Assembly (NCBI GenBank): GCA_964389925.1 | Contig: CAYMGE010000010.1 | Span: 31,964 to 95,963 of the forward strand | DNA: 64,000 nucleotides | Source: CALECP01 sp964389925 | Lineage (GTDB): Bacteria > Chloroflexota > Anaerolineae > Promineifilales > Promineifilaceae | Direction of reading: 5' to 3' | Shown: positions 25,822 to 33,769 of the stretch, piece after piece | Position numbering within the stretch: position 1 is the first letter of the stretch | Layout of the letters: each line of letters starts with the position of its first letter | Position numbers and translations under genes: made by a program | Notes under the pieces: generated by a model | What the model saw: only the letters and a program-made list of their open reading frames with translations | Database searches by the model: none | What the model was told of the DNA's origin: nothing

Positions 25822-26505
25822 TCACTGACGAATCAGTCGATAGCCAACACCATAGACCGTTTCAATATAGCGTGGGCTACGCGGATTCTCTTCGATTTTG
25901 GCACGGATATTTTTGATGTGTACGTCAATGGTGCGCTCGTACCCTTCAATGACCGTTCCCTGCAATTTATCAAGCAGTTCGACGCGGGAAAATGCACGAC
26001 CCGGCGACTGCATAAAAATGTTCATGAGGTCAAACTCGGAACGGGTGAGATCGACGCGCTCACCGGCATGAGTCAGGATGTAGCTGTCGGGATCGAGTTC
26101 GAGGTCTTGGACGCGCAAGAGTTGGGGGGGTGGGGAGTCTGATCGGCCGATGCGCCGCATCACCGCCTTCACCCGCGCCACAATCTCACGCGGTGAAAAT
26201 GGCTTCGTCACATAATCATCCGCACCGAGTTCTAAGCCCAAAATGCGATCATTTTCCTCAACTCTCGCGGTCAATAAAATGATCGGCGTGTTGCGCTCCC
26301 TGCGATGAATTCTCATAAAGTCATGTCCATCTAACTCTGGCATCATGATGTCTAGCACGATCAAATCGGGCTTTGCATCGCGTGCCACAAACAGCGCATC
26401 TCGCCCATTATACGCTGTGACAACCTTAAATCCCGCATCCTGCAAATACGCCTTTATCAACGACACCAATCGCTTCTCATCATCAACCACTAAAATTGTC
26501 TTCAT
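25822..26505 (-). CDS. OmpR/PhoB family response regulator
   Basis: 227 residues from MKTILVVDDEKRLVSL. The receiver has the acidic pair DD, the phospho-acceptor Asp in LIVLDIMMPE and the Lys in YVTKPFSP. The winged-helix output domain ends RYIETVYGVGYRLIRQ, the OmpR hallmark. It is the partner of the histidine kinase directly downstream. No clear Shine-Dalgarno is present. The operon could control the adjacent secreted repeat protein, which is inference. Confidence 0.93.
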   Translation of the reverse strand: MKTILVVDDEKRLVSLIKAYLQDAGFKVVTAYNGRDALFVARDAKPDLIVLDIMMPELDGHDFMRIHRRERNTPIILLTARVEENDRILGLELGADDYVTKPFSPREIVARVKAVMRRIGRSDSPPPQLLRVQDLELDPDSYILTHAGERVDLTRSEFDLMNIFMQSPGRAFSRVELLDKLQGTVIEGYERTIDVHIKNIRAKIEENPRSPRYIETVYGVGYRLIRQ

Positions 26506-26629
26506 CTTTTTGCAGGGGCAATTTGCAATTGCAACCCCGATACACAACAGAACCTCAATTCTACGCCAAAACTGTGAAGAAGTTATATGCTAATCTTCAC
26601 CAATTTCTCAATCATAACCCCTGTCAATT

Positions 26630-26661
26630 TGTCATTCCTGTGTAGGCAGGAATCCATTCTT
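26630..26661. repeat. Dispersed 32-bp hairpin repeat, copy B (left end of remnant element)
   Basis: TGTCATTCCTG, a short loop, GGCAGGAAT and CCATTCTT. Inverted relative to copy C 110 bp away, with a GIY-YIG gene fragment between them. Confidence 0.8.
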
Positions 26662-26679
26662 CTGCTAATATCTCCCACC

Positions 26680-26768
26680 ATGCAGTTCAAATCCTACTTC
26701 GTCTACATCCTTGCAAGCAAGAAATATGGCACCTATACATTGGTGTCACTTTAAGTTTAGTTGAATGA
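26680..26768 (+). pseudogene. GIY-YIG endonuclease remnant
   Basis: From the ATG at 26680 the reading gives MQFKSYFVYILASKKYGT, which matches the N-terminal strand of small GIY-YIG nucleases. The next part, LYIGVT, is present but one base out of frame, and a stop follows a few codons later. Only about 25 of the usual 80-100 residues remain. It lies between inverted copies of the 32-bp repeat. Confidence 0.65.
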
Positions 26769-26770
26769 GG

Positions 26771-26802
26771 AAGAATGGGTTCCTGCCTTTGCAGGAATGA
26801 CA
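26771..26802. repeat. Dispersed 32-bp hairpin repeat, copy C (right end of remnant element)
   Basis: Reverse-complement form of copy B. In one frame it translates as the familiar WVPAFAGMT string, which falsely extends the next gene upstream. Confidence 0.8.
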
Positions 26803-26823
26803 AGGCGACTTTCTTTAAGGTTC

Positions 26824-28725
26824 ATGCGTTTTGCGAAACTTATCACAAAATGGGAGTTTTTTACCCTCGCGGCACTCCTCCTTCTAGCCGTTACAGTGCG
26901 AATGGGTTGGCCGGGGCTGACGGAGTTCAAGGCGGACGAGGCACGACTGTTAGCGTTGGCATGGGACATGGCGGAGTGGAAGTATTTTCCCATTCGCGGC
27001 ATCAGCAACTCGGCCGGCTTCGCCAACCCTCCCATGGCTGTCTGGCTCTACGCGCTCCCCCTTTTCATCTGGAAACACATCTATGCTGCCACGCTCTACA
27101 CAGGGCTGCTCAACGTTCTTGCCATCATCGGCGTATGGTGGTTGGCGCGTCGCTATTGGGGCAGTACGGCCGCTATCATCACCGCCTTGTTGCTCACGAC
27201 AAATCCATGGGCAATTCACCACGCACGCAAAATTTGGGCGCAAAACCTGATCGTGCCATTTGTAGTTGGGTGGGCAATCTGTGGGCTGCTCGTCTATGTC
27301 GATCAACGCAAGTGGTTTTTGATTGGGCATTTTCTATGCGTCGCAATCGCTGTCCAAGCCCATCTCGCCGCCATTTCACTTGTGCCAGCAACATTGATGC
27401 TGTTACTGCTCTATCATCGTCGCATTGACTGGCACATTTTCGCAATTGGCACAGGTATATCTGTTTTGACGATTGTGCCGTTTGGTTGGTATGCGCTACA
27501 GAGCGGCGGGGTCAGTAGTGGCGATGGGTTAGCAACAACATTCTCAACAAAAGCATTTGACCTTTTTTGGCAACTCAGCACGGGCGAGCAAATCCACGTT
27601 TTGACAGGTTCATCATTTGAACGTTTTCTCGCCGAAACGCCCAATTTGCGCTGGGCATACACCATCCTATTTGGATTGATGGGGCTAGGGTTGGTGCGTG
27701 TCATACAAAGACGCACCGTTGCCGATTGGTTCTTGCTCATTTGGTTGGCATGGTCGATCCTATTTTTCGTCTGGGAATTCGTGCCTGTCGTTTTGCATTA
27801 TGTGATTCCTGTTTATCCGCTGCCGTTTTTGTTGGTGGGAATTGGCATTGAGGGTCTATTTTCAAAGCCCAGACCAAATACGATTAAAGTCATTCTTGGT
27901 GGGTTCATCACATTTCTAGCAATCGGACAGTTATGGACGTTTGGGGTCTTGATGCAAACAGTGGCGCGGGGCGAGACTTTTGGTGGGTTTGGGACACCTA
28001 TTCAGATTGAGTTGGCAGCGGTGGAAAAGGCGAAAGCGTTACGAAAAGAGTATGGGGCATTTGAGATTTTGGTTGTGAGTGACGGAGCATTTCCTGAAGT
28101 CGATCATACGCCTGCCGTTTATGATGTGTTGTTGCGTGGTGTGCCACATCGGTTTGTGAATGGGCATACGACGGCGGTTTTTCCTGTGGGAACGACGGTT
28201 AGTTTGGTGGTGAGGCCAGAGGAGGGGGGGATGAGAGCGGCCGAAATCCTCTCAAATCTCGCCATCACCCAATCCAAAACCCCACTGCGCGACCCTTCAC
28301 AATCTCTCACTACCTATGTTTTAGATTCTCAGCCTAAACCTGAACATCTATTCAGTTCATCGTTCATCCTAGCAAATTTCGTTGTTCTAAATGGCTATAC
28401 AGCAACCCAAAATGATACGTTCCTCGATTGGCGACTACATTGGCAAGTCGGTGCGGGCAACATAGTCGATTATCATTGGTTCAATCATCTCTACAGCGCA
28501 GATGGTGTGCGCTTACAGCAAGCTGATGAATCTGCTTTTTATGCTGGCGCATGGCGTGCAGGCGATCAGGTTGTTAGTTTCTTTACCTTTCCCGATACGC
28601 CCAGCGATCTATCTAATTTTACGATCCATAGCGGAATGTACGCTTATCCCTCTTTAGAGAGTGTTCCATTTTTGGATGTGGCAGCAAATCCGGTGAGCGA
28701 CTACATGGAAATTGAAATTGAGTAA
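26824..28725 (+). CDS. GT39-like membrane glycosyltransferase (ArnT/PMT type)
   Basis: 633 residues from MRFAKLITKWEFF; the open frame above is repeat DNA. About ten membrane segments occupy the first 400 residues. The first outer loop holds the acidic pair in FKADEARLLALAWDM, as in GT39 transferases that use polyprenyl-phosphate sugars. The C-terminal 230 residues are soluble and extracytoplasmic. The paralogue at 48473 shares the layout, including the C-terminal segment (GYT, then W, then HLYSADG versus HQLFNAEG). A polyprenol-mannose synthase 0.8 kb downstream could supply the donor. Confidence 0.8.
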   Translation: MRFAKLITKWEFFTLAALLLLAVTVRMGWPGLTEFKADEARLLALAWDMAEWKYFPIRGISNSAGFANPPMAVWLYALPLFIWKHIYAATLYTGLLNVLAIIGVWWLARRYWGSTAAIITALLLTTNPWAIHHARKIWAQNLIVPFVVGWAICGLLVYVDQRKWFLIGHFLCVAIAVQAHLAAISLVPATLMLLLLYHRRIDWHIFAIGTGISVLTIVPFGWYALQSGGVSSGDGLATTFSTKAFDLFWQLSTGEQIHVLTGSSFERFLAETPNLRWAYTILFGLMGLGLVRVIQRRTVADWFLLIWLAWSILFFVWEFVPVVLHYVIPVYPLPFLLVGIGIEGLFSKPRPNTIKVILGGFITFLAIGQLWTFGVLMQTVARGETFGGFGTPIQIELAAVEKAKALRKEYGAFEILVVSDGAFPEVDHTPAVYDVLLRGVPHRFVNGHTTAVFPVGTTVSLVVRPEEGGMRAAEILSNLAITQSKTPLRDPSQSLTTYVLDSQPKPEHLFSSSFILANFVVLNGYTATQNDTFLDWRLHWQVGAGNIVDYHWFNHLYSADGVRLQQADESAFYAGAWRAGDQVVSFFTFPDTPSDLSNFTIHSGMYAYPSLESVPFLDVAANPVSDYMEIEIE

Positions 28726-28791
28726 GGCGTGGGCAGTTCGCGCAGGGCGGCCCCGATGGGGAATATCACACGCGCGATCATCGTTGCGAAG

Positions 28792-28797
28792 TATAAT
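28792..28797 (+). promoter_or_regulatory. -10 box of the DUF2585 gene
   Basis: A perfect TATAAT 20 nt before the ATG at 28818, giving a short leader of about 13 nt with a weak GGA Shine-Dalgarno. Confidence 0.5.
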
Positions 28798-28817
28798 CAT
28801 TATTTCTCGGAATCCTT

Positions 28818-29399
28818 ATGATGAACACAATTTCAACCACGCTTAAAGAAAAACGTCTATTTTTAACCTATCTCGCCGTGATGATTATCGTAACCATCGT
28901 GCTATTGCGCGTGCAGGGGCGTTTGTGGATTTGCACGTGCGGCCGAGTTGATCTATGGTCAGGTGAAATTCTCAGTTCTGATAACTCTCAACATATTTTT
29001 GATCCGTATAGCTTCACGCACGTCCTGCATGGTTTTGTTCTTTTCTGGCTGGTTGGCTGGTTGCTGGCAAAATCGACCTTTCAAACACAGGTGTTAGCCG
29101 TAATAGGGATCGAGTCAGTGTGGGAGGTGGTTGAAAATTCAAAAGGGATCATCGATCGCTATCGTGAAACGGCAACGGCGCAAGGATACACGGGTGATAC
29201 AATCGTCAACTCGTTGTCAGACATTGCCCTTTGTGGGGTTGGCGTGCTGATTGCACGTCGGCTTGGCTTCAAGTGGGCATTTGCTGTCTTCCTGATCGTA
29301 GAAATTTTGTTGGCACTCTGGATAAAGGACGGGCTTTTGCTCAATGTCATCAATCTACTTCTCCCACTCGATGCTATTCGAGAATGGCAAAGCTCATAA
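28818..29399 (+). CDS. DUF2585 / UPF0314 family membrane protein
   Basis: 193 residues with the family pattern: GRLWICTCGRVDLWSGEI, then DNSQHIFDPYSFTHVLHGF, then IESVWEVVENS and GDTIVNSLSDI. About four or five membrane segments (near 14-33, 70-90, 130-148, 150-180). The conserved Cys, His and Asp residues suggest a membrane-embedded active or metal site, but the function is unknown. It stands between a GT39 gene and a polyprenol-mannose synthase gene. Confidence 0.85.
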   Translation: MMNTISTTLKEKRLFLTYLAVMIIVTIVLLRVQGRLWICTCGRVDLWSGEILSSDNSQHIFDPYSFTHVLHGFVLFWLVGWLLAKSTFQTQVLAVIGIESVWEVVENSKGIIDRYRETATAQGYTGDTIVNSLSDIALCGVGVLIARRLGFKWAFAVFLIVEILLALWIKDGLLLNVINLLLPLDAIREWQSS

Positions 29400-29455
29400 A
29401 TGTACTCAAACGTTATAGCTCTCGGCCGCAAATAGCCGTCTGCTACCCATCCTGT

Positions 29456-29461
29456 TAAACT
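29456..29461 (+). promoter_or_regulatory. -10 box of the polyprenol-mannose synthase gene
   Basis: TAAACT followed by 9 nt and the ATG at 29471. Third occurrence of TAAACT at a gene start in this window. Confidence 0.45.
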
Positions 29462-29470
29462 TGCAGGGTT

Positions 29471-30295
29471 ATGAGCAAACCAACCACCTATGTGATCGTC
29501 CCAACCTATAATGAAGCGGACAATCTCGATAATTTATTTCGTCAGCTTCTTGCACTGCCCATCAATCTGGGCATTGTCAACGTGGACGACGGCTCACCCG
29601 ATGGCACAGGTGCATTAGCAGACCAATGGGCTGAAAAGTACCCTGAACGTGTTCACGTCATTCATCGGCCGGGCAAGCTCGGTCTTGGCACAGCCTATAT
29701 CGCAGGGTTCCACTACGCGCTCGACTCGCTCAACGCTAGAAATGTCATGACGATGGATGCCGACTTTTCACACAATCCACGCTATATTCCCGCGATGCTT
29801 GATTTGATCGGTGAAAAACATCTGGTGATCGGGTCGCGCTATGTTTCGGGCGGTGGGACGCTCAACTGGCCGCGTTCACGTGTCTGGCTCAGTTCAATTT
29901 CTAATTTGGTTTCTCGTACATTGCTTGGCTTAAAAGCACACGACACAACGGCAGGTTTCCGTCTTTATCGACGCGAAGTATTACAATCTATTCCACTCGA
30001 AAAGATCTTTTCGAGTGGGTATTCATTTCTTGTCGAAATGTTATTTTTGTGCGAACGGCGTGGCTGGCAAGTTGGGGAAGTACCGATCATTTTTGAAGAT
30101 CGACGCGAAGGAACGACCAAAATTTCACGAGATGAAATTTTCAAAGCGCAGTATACGATCCTGCGACTATTGGCTCGGCGATTGTTGCAACATGCACCGC
30201 GTCACTCGGCCGAAAACGTCAGTCCAATCTCACAAGAAAGCGGCTCTGTCGCAAAAAACCCTCACGCCCCAACCCCCTCTTCCAAAGGAGGCTAG
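29471..30295 (+). CDS. Polyprenol monophosphomannose synthase (GT2, Dpm1/Ppm1 type)
   Basis: 274 residues. GT2 motifs are VIVPTYNEADNL, VDDGSPDGTG, RPGKLGLGTAYIAGF, the DxD motif in TMDADFSHNP, and AHDTTAGFRLYRREVLQ. There is no membrane anchor, as in soluble bacterial Ppm1. It transfers mannose or a similar sugar to polyprenyl phosphate, the donor used by GT39 enzymes such as those at 26824 and 48473. The last dozen residues (PTPSSKGG) are read through a C-rich hairpin repeat and are probably an acquired tail. Confidence 0.88.
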   Translation: MSKPTTYVIVPTYNEADNLDNLFRQLLALPINLGIVNVDDGSPDGTGALADQWAEKYPERVHVIHRPGKLGLGTAYIAGFHYALDSLNARNVMTMDADFSHNPRYIPAMLDLIGEKHLVIGSRYVSGGGTLNWPRSRVWLSSISNLVSRTLLGLKAHDTTAGFRLYRREVLQSIPLEKIFSSGYSFLVEMLFLCERRGWQVGEVPIIFEDRREGTTKISRDEIFKAQYTILRLLARRLLQHAPRHSAENVSPISQESGSVAKNPHAPTPSSKGG

Positions 30296-30300
30296 AGGGG
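30274..30300. repeat. C-rich hairpin repeat inside the 3' end of the mannose synthase gene
   Basis: CCCCTCT and AGAGGGG pair, with TCC and GGA inside and an AAA loop. The unit has the look of a dispersed intergenic repeat and supplies the stop region of the gene. No second copy was noticed in this window. Confidence 0.5.
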
Positions 30301-30320
30301 AGAAGACACTTCCCCCTATT

Positions 30321-31226
30321 ATGAAATACGTCAACTGTAACGTTTGCGGCGCAGATAACTGGTTTGTGCGCTATCCATCCACGCTTAGAACACACGCACC
30401 GCGTGTCGAAGCATTTCGCTGCACTACGCCGGACTATGGCGAACACACTCAGATTGTCCAATGTGCCGAGTGCGCTCATGTCTATGCCAATCCCACATGG
30501 GACGCTGATGACCTGATCCACGCCTATGCAGCTGTTGAGGATGTGACGTATGTAGCAGAACGTGAGGGGCGTGAGTTAACCTTTGAGAGACATCTCAACG
30601 CGCTTGAACGCTTCACAGGGCCTGCGAATGGACGAACGTTGCTTGATGTGGGGGCATATATTGGTGTGTTTGTTGAGACGGCGCAAAAGTCCGGCTGGCG
30701 GGCTGTCGGTGTCGAGCCATCGGACTGGGCGGTTCAGGAGGCGCAAAAACGTGGGCTGTGCGTGATGGGGGGGACGTTGGATTCGGCCGAATTAACCCAT
30801 AAAACATTTGACGTACTCACCATGTGGGATGTCATTGAGCATCTCGACGATCCACGCGCCGAACTCGAAAAATCATTTGATAAGCTCAAGCCCGGCGGTC
30901 TAATCGCCGTCCATACGATGGATGTCGAAAGTATGACCGCCCGCTTAATGGGGGCGCGCTGGCCATGGCTGATGGAGATGCACGTTCACTTTTTTGGCAA
31001 ACAATCCCTCTCTCGTCTCATGCGAGAGATTGGCTTTGATATTTTAGCGGTTCGCACAGAGGGACGTTATTTACGCATGGGCTATCTCGCCTCAAGGTTA
31101 CGAGGTTTTAATAGACCATTGGGAAAGCTAGCACATCGGTTGATCGATACATTTGGCTGGCAGGCGGTTGCCGTTCCTATCAATTTTGGCGACCTTTTTA
31201 CTGTCTATGCAAGCCGGCCGTTATGA
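30321..31226 (+). CDS. Class I SAM-dependent methyltransferase (Methyltransf_23 type)
   Basis: 301 residues from MKYVNCNVCGADNW; the open frame before it belongs to another gene. An N-terminal Cys-rich part (CNVC, then CAEC) could bind zinc. The methyltransferase core has LLDVGAYIGVFVETA (motif I), VGVEPSDWAV (motif II), VLTMWDVIEHLDDP and LKPGGLIAVHTMD. Relatives of this layout act on sugars or lipids in envelope pathways. It follows the polyprenol-mannose synthase by 25 nt, so a shared operon in cell-surface glycan synthesis is plausible. Confidence 0.82.
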   Translation: MKYVNCNVCGADNWFVRYPSTLRTHAPRVEAFRCTTPDYGEHTQIVQCAECAHVYANPTWDADDLIHAYAAVEDVTYVAEREGRELTFERHLNALERFTGPANGRTLLDVGAYIGVFVETAQKSGWRAVGVEPSDWAVQEAQKRGLCVMGGTLDSAELTHKTFDVLTMWDVIEHLDDPRAELEKSFDKLKPGGLIAVHTMDVESMTARLMGARWPWLMEMHVHFFGKQSLSRLMREIGFDILAVRTEGRYLRMGYLASRLRGFNRPLGKLAHRLIDTFGWQAVAVPINFGDLFTVYASRPL

Positions 31227-31380
31227 TCGTTTCTTTAACGCTTTTTGTGTAAAACATATCGCTGCCATTACTTTAGTTTCGTCTATACTAGCATGTAATA
31301 GTAGCACCTTAGTAGTAGCCAAGAGGAATACGCTGCGTTGGCGGTTCGTATTGTATGGCACGTTTTTAGGAAGAGTAGTT

Positions 31381-32070
31381 ATGCACGAAATTAAAGTAAT
31401 GTTGGTAGACGACCATCCCCTTTTTCGACAAGGCCTCCGTGATGTGATCGAAACAGATGAAGATTTGAAAGTTGTCGCAGAAGCGTATGATGGCAAACAG
31501 GCAATTCAGATGGCTTTTCAACATCAACCTGATGTGATTATGATGGACATCAACCTGCCCACTATCAACGGTTTGCAAGTGACACGTCGAATCAAAGCAG
31601 GGTTGCCAAATGCACAAGTCGTCACCATTACGGGATATGATGACGCGCAACAAGTACTGCACGCGCTCCGTGCCGGCGCATCTGCTTACTGTCCAAAAGA
31701 CGTTGCCCCCGATGCCCTCATCGACATCATCCACTATGTTCATGATGGTTTTTACGCCGTTGGTGAGCAACGCATGACGTATGAAGAGTTGGTCATCTGG
31801 TTAGAAGAGAAACTAGGCATTGCCAATGCGCTCGAAAGCAAGGCCAGCGACTCATTTGTGCCGCTCTCACCCCGCGAGATGGAAATTTTGGAAAATGTGA
31901 CACGTGGTGCAAGTAACAAAGAGATTGCATTCCAGCTTGGCATTAGCCACCAAACGGTGAAGAATCACATGACGGCTATTTTACGCAAGCTGCGCGTCGA
32001 TGATCGCACACAGGCGGCCGTCTATGCGTTGAGCAATGGCTGGGTCAGGCTAGATCGTGTGCCGGCCTGA
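31381..32070 (+). CDS. NarL/FixJ family response regulator
   Basis: 229 residues from MHEIKVMLVDDHPLFRQGL, with AGGAAGAG upstream. The receiver has DD, Asp in VIMMDINLPT, and Lys in YCPKDVAPD. The LuxR-type helix-turn-helix is LSPREMEILENVTRGASNKEIAFQLGISHQTVKNHM. No partner kinase is nearby, so it is an orphan in this window. A terminator follows. The 154-nt gap upstream has a TATACT box (31284-31289) and short AGTAGT repeats. Confidence 0.93.
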   Translation: MHEIKVMLVDDHPLFRQGLRDVIETDEDLKVVAEAYDGKQAIQMAFQHQPDVIMMDINLPTINGLQVTRRIKAGLPNAQVVTITGYDDAQQVLHALRAGASAYCPKDVAPDALIDIIHYVHDGFYAVGEQRMTYEELVIWLEEKLGIANALESKASDSFVPLSPREMEILENVTRGASNKEIAFQLGISHQTVKNHMTAILRKLRVDDRTQAAVYALSNGWVRLDRVPA

Positions 32071-32100
32071 TACGCTCAATTTTCACAATGATTAGCAATG

Positions 32101-32127
32101 GCGCGACGGGCAATCGTTGCGCTTTTT
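32101..32127 (+). terminator. Rho-independent terminator after the NarL-type gene
   Basis: GCGCGACG and CGTTGCGC pair with one G-U around GGCAAT, followed by TTTTT. It lies 31 nt past the stop. Confidence 0.8.
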
Positions 32128-32187
32128 GTTTGGCATGTTGGACGATAGAATTGTAGAGTGTTGATTGATTTGTACTAGGATAAAAAT

Positions 32188-32325
32188 ATGCGACGACCCG
32201 ATCAAAAAGGCGAAGGATTTATCGAATTAGCACTCGTTTTGGTGTTGGTTGCCGTTGTGCTAATTGTCATTTTGGCACTGCTTGGCCCCGAACTTACAGC
32301 TTGGCTTAATGACCTCTTCAGTTGA
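32188..32325 (+). CDS. Flp-like pilin micro-protein (45 residues)
   Basis: The protein reads MRRPDQKGEGFIELALVL and continues as one hydrophobic helix to about residue 33, then LTAWLNDLFS. A short basic leader ending in KG, a Glu after it and a single long hydrophobic helix match class III signal/Flp pilin form (cleavage G-E). AGGA sits 7 nt before the ATG. No prepilin peptidase or Tad gene is in the window, so it could also be a small membrane protein. It is immediately upstream of comF. Confidence 0.6.
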   Translation: MRRPDQKGEGFIELALVLVLVAVVLIVILALLGPELTAWLNDLFS

Positions 32326-32413
32326 CAGCTTGACATTCTCGCCAAATTGCCTATCATGACGGTGTGCTGACTTGGCGCATATTTATATTAACCATCTCAT
32401 TAGTAGGTGACAT

Positions 32414-33118
32414 TTGGCTCAGTTCGCTTCGTATCTGCGTTCTTTGATTGACAATTTCATTCCAGCCACCTGTGTTGCCTGCCAGCGATTTTCTTCCCTT
32501 TTATGTGACAACTGCATTCAAACGGTCAAATGGACAGAGCCACCGATTTGTGAGCGGTGCGGCTCGGCCGACATTTATCTCTCCTACTGCCAGCAGTGTC
32601 AAACACCCATTTCACCCTTTCAAGCGGCGACCTACTTCACTGATCCAATTCGCCCCGCGATTCACGCCATCAAATACACGGAAACGCCTGCATTAGGCAA
32701 GCCATTGGGTGATTTGCTAGCCCAAGCATGGCAAACTTGGCGCACCAAAGCGGAGGTCGTCATCGCTGTGCCGCTGCATCCCGATCGTCAGCGTGAACGC
32801 GGTTACAATCAAGCTGAATTGATCGCGCAGCGTTTTGCAGAAAAGACAAACATCCCGTTTAGCCGCGAACTTTTATTTCGCGTGCGTCACACGCCACCAC
32901 AGGTGGGCTTAGATGGAAAAAAACGCCGCCATAATGTGCGCGGCGCATTTCAGGCAGTTGAGTCGCTTGTGCGAGAAAAGCATATTTTGCTGATTGACGA
33001 CGTATTGACAACGGGGGCAACGGTCAAGGAATCGGCCGAAACCCTCTACCGCGCTGGCGCACAAAGTGTCACAGCCTTCTGTGTCGCTCGCCCACAAACT
33101 TATCCACTAATTTCCTAA
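32414..33118 (+). CDS. comF: ComF family phosphoribosyltransferase-like protein
   Basis: 234 residues. The N terminus has the double zinc-ribbon pattern (CVAC, CDNC, CERC, CQQC), followed by the phosphoribosyltransferase fold with RGYNQAELIAQ and the PRPP-binding loop LLIDDVLTTGAT. ComF proteins are required for natural transformation in several bacteria. No ATG is available at the N terminus; the start is TTG at 32414, with AGGTGA a few nt upstream. Confidence 0.87.
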   Translation: MAQFASYLRSLIDNFIPATCVACQRFSSLLCDNCIQTVKWTEPPICERCGSADIYLSYCQQCQTPISPFQAATYFTDPIRPAIHAIKYTETPALGKPLGDLLAQAWQTWRTKAEVVIAVPLHPDRQRERGYNQAELIAQRFAEKTNIPFSRELLFRVRHTPPQVGLDGKKRRHNVRGAFQAVESLVREKHILLIDDVLTTGATVKESAETLYRAGAQSVTAFCVARPQTYPLIS

Positions 33119-33144
33119 ATGGTTCAACGTAAAGGAGCATAGCT

Positions 33145-33717
33145 ATGGAACCGACAATTCACACCAAAGACATTAAACTCAGTGACCGCCAACACGAATA
33201 TATCGAGAAGAAAACGGCGCGGCTTGAACGTTATATGCCAACGCTCGACTCAGTGCGAGTTGATGTGACGGCACAGAATGCCCGCAATGTCAACGAGCGG
33301 CACATTGCCCAAATAACGCTACGTGACAAACGCGGCACAATTCTACGGGCAGAGGAGAATCACGCAGACGTAAATGCCGCCGTTGATAAGGTGGTGGACA
33401 AAATCTACCGTCAGATTAAGCGGTATCGTGGTAAACAACGAAAAATGCGTCGAAAAGGAATCCCAGCGGCCGATTTGATGATGGAGCTAGAGCCACTGCC
33501 ACTTGACAATGAGGCAGATGTTGCAGACGAGAATCCAGTCATTTTGCGGCGCAAGAAGTTCGCATTGCAGCCGATGTCGGTCGAAGAAGCCATCGATCAG
33601 ATGGAGCTGCTTGGGCATGATTTCTTTATGTACTACGATCCAGACGAAAGCCGCGTAAACCTCGTTTACAAACGCAAGGATGGTGCATTTGGTCTTTTGC
33701 AACCCGAAGTAATGTAG
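33145..33717 (+). CDS. hpf: Ribosome hibernation-promoting factor, long form
   Basis: 190 residues. The N-terminal RaiA/HPF domain (about 1-110) begins IHTKDIKLSDRQHEYIEKKTARLERYMP, and the C-terminal S30AE_C domain ends YYDPDESRVNLVYKRKDGAFGLLQP. The long form drives 70S dimers (100S) in most bacteria. A strong AAGGAG lies 9 nt before the ATG. It lies 26 nt after comF and may share its mRNA. Confidence 0.93.
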   Translation: MEPTIHTKDIKLSDRQHEYIEKKTARLERYMPTLDSVRVDVTAQNARNVNERHIAQITLRDKRGTILRAEENHADVNAAVDKVVDKIYRQIKRYRGKQRKMRRKGIPAADLMMELEPLPLDNEADVADENPVILRRKKFALQPMSVEEAIDQMELLGHDFFMYYDPDESRVNLVYKRKDGAFGLLQPEVM

Positions 33718-33730
33718 TTTCATGCGACAA

Positions 33731-33755
33731 AACGCGGCAGTTAAACTGTCGCGTT
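33731..33755 (+). terminator. Palindromic hairpin after hpf
   Basis: AACGCGGCAGTT and AACTGTCGCGTT are complementary with one G-U and a single base between them. No T-tract follows, so termination is likely but weak. Confidence 0.55.
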
Positions 33756-33769
33756 GAAGTAATCATCTT

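Noticed and set aside
26761..26823. Upstream extension of the first GT39 gene (EEEWVPAFAGMT)
   Set aside because: This is the translation of the dispersed hairpin repeat, a well-known false N terminus.
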